Both the position numbers and the translations under genes were made by a program. The notes beneath the pieces are model-generated. The model was not told the DNA's origin. It did not search any database and was given only the letters and a program-made list of their open reading frames with translations. A stretch of DNA of 64,000 bases from Halostagnicola sp. A-GB9-2 (GTDB lineage: Archaea > Halobacteriota > Halobacteria > Halobacteriales > Natrialbaceae), in the NCBI RefSeq assembly GCF_030068615.1, contig NZ_JASJOC010000002.1, forward strand, positions 124,001 to 188,000, in the 5' to 3' direction. Positions 60,064 to 64,000 of this stretch are shown piece by piece. Every line of letters begins with the position of its first letter. Within the stretch, counting starts at the first letter, position 1.

Positions 60064-60834
60064 GTGATTGTCGTCGCAACCACCGACTTCGAAGTCTACC
60101 ACGGTGCCGTCAACGAGCTCCGCGACCGCGGAGCGACGTTTACGACGATCGAAGCCGACGAGGACCTCCCCGAACAGACCGCCGTCGTCATTACGGACGA
60201 AGACAACGCAAATTCCTTCGCAGACGTGACAACGATCGTCGCGGCTCCCGAAGAATCGCGTCGTGCGGTCGAGCAGGCCCTCACCGCGCTTCGCGGCGAC
60301 GGCGGGCGAACGATCATCGGCGTCGACCCCGGCAGAAAACCGGGTATCGCCGTCCTCGCCGGGGAGATGATCGTCGCGACATTTCAGGTTCCGATCGCCG
60401 ACGCCGTCGAGGTGATCCGTCGCGAGGCGGCCGAAGCCGTCGATCCGCTGGTCCGGATCGGCGACGGCTCCCGTCTCCAGAGTGCGAAACTCGTCAACCA
60501 ACTCGAGGGGGTTCGCGTCGAACTCGTCGACGAAACAGGGACGACACCGTACCTCGGCGTCGGCGCTCGAGGAGCGGGCGACGTTCTCGCTGCCGCAAAT
60601 ATCGCGAGACTCGAGGGCGAGCCCGTCGAAAGTCGGGAGATCGAACCCACGGCTGGAGAGTTGCAGGTGATCAAAGATCGGTCCCGCGAGCAAAGCAAAA
60701 CCAATCGTGCCATCGACGACTCGCTCGCGGAACGCGTCGCGGCGGGCGAGTTGAGTATCGATGAAGCGCTCGCCGAACATCGGAGCGACGGCGACTCGGG
60801 GACGACGTCCCAAAACGAAACTGACGAAGCGTGA
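60064..60834 (+). CDS. RuvC-like RNase H-fold protein, uncharacterised
   Basis: 256 aa, GTG start at 60064. Residues 1-~75 form an unassigned alpha/beta domain. Residues ~80-190 look like a RuvC/YqgF nuclease core. The first Asp strand is GRTIIGVDPGRKPGIAVLAG, the middle strand is VDPLVRIGDGSRLQSAKLVN, and the final helix has an Asp in GARGAGDVLAAANIARLEG. The C-terminal ~60 residues are helical and charged. A TATA-like TAGTTTATTC (60032-60041) lies ~25-30 bp upstream. It is next to radB, a recombination gene. A Holliday-junction or RNA nuclease role is possible but not shown. Confidence 0.72.
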   Translation: MIVVATTDFEVYHGAVNELRDRGATFTTIEADEDLPEQTAVVITDEDNANSFADVTTIVAAPEESRRAVEQALTALRGDGGRTIIGVDPGRKPGIAVLAGEMIVATFQVPIADAVEVIRREAAEAVDPLVRIGDGSRLQSAKLVNQLEGVRVELVDETGTTPYLGVGARGAGDVLAAANIARLEGEPVESREIEPTAGELQVIKDRSREQSKTNRAIDDSLAERVAAGELSIDEALAEHRSDGDSGTTSQNETDEA

Positions 60835-60943
60835 TCGGCGAATCGGTCAGCAAAGCTGTCGCTACGCGGTTGGTTGTTCGTATTGGGACGCGAAAAATCG
60901 GAAAGGTATTGTTGTACCGTTCTCGAGACCGCCTCGAGATTCG

Positions 60944-62467
60944 TTAGGCTGGGATCGCTGACGGAGCGACTGCGGAGCCGAACTGAACGTTTTCGTTCGA
61001 CTGCATGCTCACTTGCGAGGAGGTCGCTTCGCCCCCATCATCGGCAACCGCGAACGCAGCCTGTTGGTTGTTCAGGTTCTCCTGGAAGAGTGACTGGTAC
61101 TGATCGATTTCTGCGTCAGGCTGGTAGGCTGCATCTTGCTTTTGCTCGCCACCAGCGTCCTCGTCGATCGTCAGAATCGGGTTGTCCGATTCGTTGTCAC
61201 CGTCGAGGGAGACGGTCGTTTCTTCGGTGTAGATAACGCCCGGACTCGATCCAGCATCACCTGCTGGCAGTGCCTGTGAGATGCCAACCTGCGCGTTGTG
61301 GTTCTCCTGGTAGGAGAGCTGGATCGCAGTCGCTTCGCTTCCGTTGAGTGCAACTGCGACCGCCGCACTTTGCTGGTTGAGGTTGAGCTGGCTCACGTCC
61401 TGGTACTGGGTGACGCTAGCCTCGGTGTCGTCTTTGTCTTTCTTGTCGTCGTGGGTCTTCTGTTTGTCACTGGCGGTTTCGACGATGTCCGATCCGCCGT
61501 TCGTGTTGGCCGATGCGATGTTCATACCGTCAGTCGAGTCGAGAACGGAGGCCGAGTAGGCGCTTCCGACCTGTTCGTTGATGTTCGACTGATCGGTCGT
61601 CTGGATCGACGTCGCGGTGGATTCGTTGCCGATCGCGATCGCGACCGCGAATCCTTGCTCGTTGACGTTAGCCTGCATGCTCTGCTGGGATTGTTCGAGT
61701 TCCGAACCGGCTACTTGGCTCCCACCGTCAGCATGACTCGGGTTAACGTTCACAGCGTTGGCGACCGCTCCCTGGTAGTTCGAGTTCTGCTGGGAGCTGT
61801 CCTGTATCGCGAGCGCATCACTGCCGTTCTCGGCGATCGAGAAGGCGACGCTTTGTTCGTTGACGTTCGCCTGGTCAACGTTCTGCGCCTGCGTGACCGA
61901 TGCCTGCGAGTACTGGATCTCTTTGTCGTGCTTCTCATCGTGGTCGTTTTTCTCGCCTGCAACCGCCCAGCCGTCGAAGCGCTGGTGATCTTCCTCGCCG
62001 AAGAGGAAGTAGACGTCACCGACGTCTTCGAACTCGACGTTTTGCTCTTCTAGGTACTGGTTCTCGGAGATCGCTTCACCGTCCTGCGTGTTTTCGTTAA
62101 CCTGGCTCGACTCTTGGATGGCGGTCGCCTCGCCACCGTCGATCGAAATCGAAGCCGCGCCTTGCTGGACGTCAACATTCGCCTGGTTCACGTCCTGATA
62201 CTGGACGATTTCGCTAGTCGGATTCACACCTTCGGATTCGGCGTTATCGTCGTCCGAGAGGTGTGCGTCTACGTACTCTTCGAGCGACTGGTCACCGATA
62301 TCCGCACCGAAGACGAAGTAGAGATCTTCTCCGTCCTCGAGCGTGTGTATTGTTCTATCGTCTTCGCCGGGGTCCTCGACTGCGGTCGCCGGGAGTGCGG
62401 CACCCGTCATCGAGAGCGCTAGCATCGCGGCGACGAGAACTGTCGTAAGTTGTGATCGTGATATCAT
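60944..62467 (-). CDS. Secreted Asn/Gln-ladder repeat protein, curlin-like (507 aa)
   Basis: Sec-type signal peptide at 1-~29 (TTVLVAAMLALSMTGAALPA, cut after ATA-V). Five repeats of 40-41 residues lie at 89-128, 193-232, 259-299, 354-393 and 456-495. Each has two copies of Q-x3-Q-x-N-x-[ND]-x-Q-like motifs separated by an alternating A/V/I strand and a G-x-E-A-T turn, e.g. QYQDVNQANVDVQQGAASIS. This is the Asn/Gln ladder style of curlin (CsgA) and other beta-solenoid amyloids, although the spacing differs. Two copies of YF[VL]FG occur at 50-54 and 153-157. The linkers are acidic and His/Lys-containing. No TM anchor or lipobox, so it is released or assembled outside. Function inferred only. 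Confidence 0.82.
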   Translation of the reverse strand: MISRSQLTTVLVAAMLALSMTGAALPATAVEDPGEDDRTIHTLEDGEDLYFVFGADIGDQSLEEYVDAHLSDDDNAESEGVNPTSEIVQYQDVNQANVDVQQGAASISIDGGEATAIQESSQVNENTQDGEAISENQYLEEQNVEFEDVGDVYFLFGEEDHQRFDGWAVAGEKNDHDEKHDKEIQYSQASVTQAQNVDQANVNEQSVAFSIAENGSDALAIQDSSQQNSNYQGAVANAVNVNPSHADGGSQVAGSELEQSQQSMQANVNEQGFAVAIAIGNESTATSIQTTDQSNINEQVGSAYSASVLDSTDGMNIASANTNGGSDIVETASDKQKTHDDKKDKDDTEASVTQYQDVSQLNLNQQSAAVAVALNGSEATAIQLSYQENHNAQVGISQALPAGDAGSSPGVIYTEETTVSLDGDNESDNPILTIDEDAGGEQKQDAAYQPDAEIDQYQSLFQENLNNQQAAFAVADDGGEATSSQVSMQSNENVQFGSAVAPSAIPA

Positions 62468-63190
62468 CGTGTAAGTCGTTTATCGTTTCAAATGCCCTGT
62501 GAGGGTCTTTTCTTACTGCATCTTCGCGGTGCGAACCATCATTTTCCGAATAGTGTCTTTGTTATCTGTAGGTTGTAAGCAAGAACAAGGTCGTTACCGC
62601 TCCGAACGGCCCGTGGGAGTTTTCGAAGGAAGTTACTACCCGCCGAAACTCCCAGACAGGAGGCTATCGATGCGATTCGTCGAACGATTGATCACCGAAA
62701 TGACCCGCTTTCATTCAGGGACTCGAGAACGTAGGCGCCGACATCCACGGGTTGATGAATCACACCGTAGAGGGACAATCAGGGGTAGAGGACCAACATC
62801 GGTTGTAACCGATGTATAACGGATATTACACCGATAGCGAAGCGACACAAGAACGGAGTAGGAGCCTCGTACGGTCCCCAATATGTCGATAGGATGGCCG
62901 TTCCGGCGATAAATGGGCCATACGATGACTAACAACTCGCTGGATAGGTGTAACGTTGATCGAACGAAAACACAATCGGAAATATATCATTGAAACTGTA
63001 ATTCGGGTTAATACGGTCCCTGATTGTCGGGTTCAACCGGGCAACGCGCCGTGGCATCGCTCGGATCGGTCGAGAACCCGCAAGGAACCGCGCGCTCAAT
63101 GTGCTGGTAACGGACCAGACATTCGGTACGCTGGTGACGAACCGGTTTCGGCGGTCCGCGCGTGTAGGCCCGGACGATATCACGAAAACA
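62468..63190. other. 723-bp intergenic region between two divergent secreted-protein genes
   Basis: No convincing gene. It holds a palindrome at 62796-62815 (ACATCGGTT-GT-AACCGATGT) followed by a TATA-like GATGTATAACGGATATTACA. Plus-strand AT-rich AAATATATC lies at 62970-62978, ~215 bp before the 63191 start, so that gene may have a long leader. The minus-strand gene's start is preceded by only moderately AT-rich DNA (about 62480-62500). Its size and the palindrome make it a likely regulatory hub. Confidence 0.5.
62796..62815. promoter_or_regulatory. 9+9 bp palindrome, candidate operator of the fibre-like locus
   Basis: ACATCGGTT (62796-62804) and AACCGATGT (62807-62815) are perfect complements separated by GT, in the divergent promoter region. 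A further GGATATTACACCGAT just downstream may be a degenerate second site. Confidence 0.5.
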
Positions 63191-63763
63191 ATGAAACGTA
63201 CATTCACAGCGCTGATGGTATTCGCAATGATCGGCAGCCTCTTGTTCATGGGGATGGCCGGAACAGCAGCGGCACAGAACGATATTAACGACGTTGACGA
63301 CGAGATTGACAGCGACAATATCGGCGTCGGCGTCGGCGGTGACGGCGGCGACGGTGGAGACGCCACGCACGAAGGACACGATGTCGACGTGAGCACAGGT
63401 CCAGCAATCGTTGACCAGAACCAGGAGGCAACAAACACTAACACCCAGGCAGCGAGCAGTTCCAGTCCTGGTGACAACCCAGCTCACAACAAGCACGGCG
63501 GCGCTGCAGACGGCGGCGTCGACCAAGCTCAGAACGTGAACCAGCAGGTTGATCAGGAGCAGTTCGGCTACGCTGACTCCTCCGCTGAAGTCGGTGACAT
63601 TAGCGGTGACGCCAACGCCGGCGACGGTGGCGACGGCGGCGACGCTAACGTTGACCAGAGCAGTGACAACAGCGTAGATGAAGGTGACACTACTGAGGGT
63701 ATTACCGAAGGCATCATCGCCAGCCTCTCCGACCTCCTCGGTGACGTTCTCGGTTTCCTATAA
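63191..63763 (+). CDS. Secreted Gly/Asp/Gln-rich protein with degenerate Q/N motifs (190 aa)
   Basis: Signal peptide MKRTFTALMVFAMIGSLLFM GMAGTAAAQ with a clear AxA cleavage site at ~28. The mature part contains GVGVGGDGGDGGDATHEGHD, then VDQNQEATNTNTQAASSSSP, VDQAQNVNQQVDQEQFGYAD and GDANAGDGGDGGDANVDQSS. Two stretches are degenerate forms of the Q-x3-[QA]-x-N-x-N-x-Q motif of the divergent neighbour. The C-terminus is a hydrophobic helix (GITEGIIASLSDLLGDVLGFL), not a normal sorting signal. ATG at 63191 with no Shine-Dalgarno. It could be a minor subunit or nucleator of the same fibre. Acidic Gly-Asp repeats could bind Ca2+ or Na+. Confidence 0.75.
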   Translation: MKRTFTALMVFAMIGSLLFMGMAGTAAAQNDINDVDDEIDSDNIGVGVGGDGGDGGDATHEGHDVDVSTGPAIVDQNQEATNTNTQAASSSSPGDNPAHNKHGGAADGGVDQAQNVNQQVDQEQFGYADSSAEVGDISGDANAGDGGDGGDANVDQSSDNSVDEGDTTEGITEGIIASLSDLLGDVLGFL

Positions 63764-63803
63764 CCAGTTCTAAGGGAATCGGTTCGTGAACTGACTAACG
63801 TTA

Positions 63804-63809
63804 TTTTTT
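63804..63809 (+). terminator. T6 run after the secreted Gly/Asp/Gln protein gene
   Basis: Six T in TTATTTTTTATGG about 40 bp after the stop codon at 63763; a typical archaeal oligo-T termination site. Confidence 0.45.
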
Positions 63810-63936
63810 ATGGACTTACCAACCACCAAGAGCGTATAGGTGAGATAACGTTTCTATAAGATATTCAGATAATATACGAATCTAATAAAAATGTTTTCAA
63901 CGAACAACGTTGATAGACGAATCAGCTAAGAAAATT

Positions 63937-64000
63937 ATGATACGATCAACAACGAGCGTCGTACTGGTTATTTGCCTACTCCTCGTGATAACCGCTGGCG
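63937..64000 (+). CDS. N-terminus of a further secreted protein (truncated by window)
   Basis: ATG at 63937 opens a frame to the window end: MIRSTTSVVLVICLLLVITA G. It is a signal peptide with a basic N-end and long hydrophobic core, similar in style to the 60944-62467 protein (MISRSQLTTVLVAAMLALSM). AT-rich promoter DNA precedes it (TATAAGATATTCAGATAATATACG, split around 63856-63880, and AATAAAAATG near 63884). Everything after residue 21 is outside the window. Confidence 0.65.
   Translation, partial: MIRSTTSVVLVICLLLVITAG

Noticed and set aside
62929-63477. Minus-strand frame of 182 codons across the secreted Gly/Asp/Gln protein gene
   Set aside because: The plus-strand gene has a signal peptide and clear repeats; the antisense frame is Ser/Pro/Thr-rich shadow.

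Overview
The window is chromosomal DNA from an extremely halophilic archaeon, most likely of the Natrialba/Haloterrigena/Natrinema type. The proteins are very acidic and the DNA is GC-rich. The archaeal genes include TFB, aCPSF1/FttA, RadB, NucS, MBF1 and the XPB-Bax1 pair. Secreted proteins carry Tat-lipobox signals, and many genes have a TATA box 25-30 bp before the start codon (leaderless). Most of it is ordinary core genome with close gene spacing. No integrase, transposase or CRISPR array is visible.

Layout. 1-6 kb: NucS endonuclease, a Tat lipoprotein, FttA and an EamA transporter. 6-12 kb: a ZIP metal transporter, a complete Pot-type ABC importer (potD-A-B-C on the minus strand) and BluB. 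12-21 kb: rhodanese, Nth, DUF371, a phosphodiesterase-like protein, a 40-aa small protein, pyrophosphatase, a PadR regulator, RNase HI with its companion gene, TFB and GfcR. 21-30 kb: PhoU, the ETF branch fixA-fixB-fixC (FixX-like domain fused to FixC), a bactofilin-like protein and a cupredoxin. 30-37 kb: DUF420, tRNA-Leu(GAG), MBF1, AlaX editing protein and the Bax1-XPB pair. 37-45 kb: grpE ... dnaK-dnaJ, interrupted by a hydrolase, its decayed tandem copy and an AT-richer patch. 45-54 kb: DJ-1/PfpI, a lone ANL-like half enzyme, the B12-dependent ribonucleotide reductase NrdJ and the trpD-F-E-G operon. 54-60 kb: tRNA-Val(GAC) followed by copies of its own 3' end, a disordered protein, YihY/BrkB, a CAP-domain protein, a CBS/HPF-like fusion, RadB and a RuvC-like protein.

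The least explained part is the right end (60.9-64.0 kb). A 507-aa secreted protein has five ~40-residue repeats, each holding two copies of Q-x3-Q-x-N-x-N-x-Q. This is a curlin-like Asn/Gln ladder. It faces, across a 723-bp intergenic region containing a 9+9 bp palindrome, a second secreted Gly/Asp/Gln-rich protein with degenerate versions of the same motif. A third signal-peptide gene begins at the window edge. I read this as a candidate surface-fibre (amyloid-like) locus continuing beyond the window.

Functional links: BluB supplies the lower ligand of the cobalamin that NrdJ needs. GrpE, DnaK and DnaJ form one chaperone cycle. XPB and Bax1 form a helicase-nuclease pair. FixA, FixB and FixC pass electrons from dehydrogenases to the quinone pool. 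trpD, trpF, trpE and trpG cover four tryptophan-pathway activities; trpA, trpB and trpC are not here.
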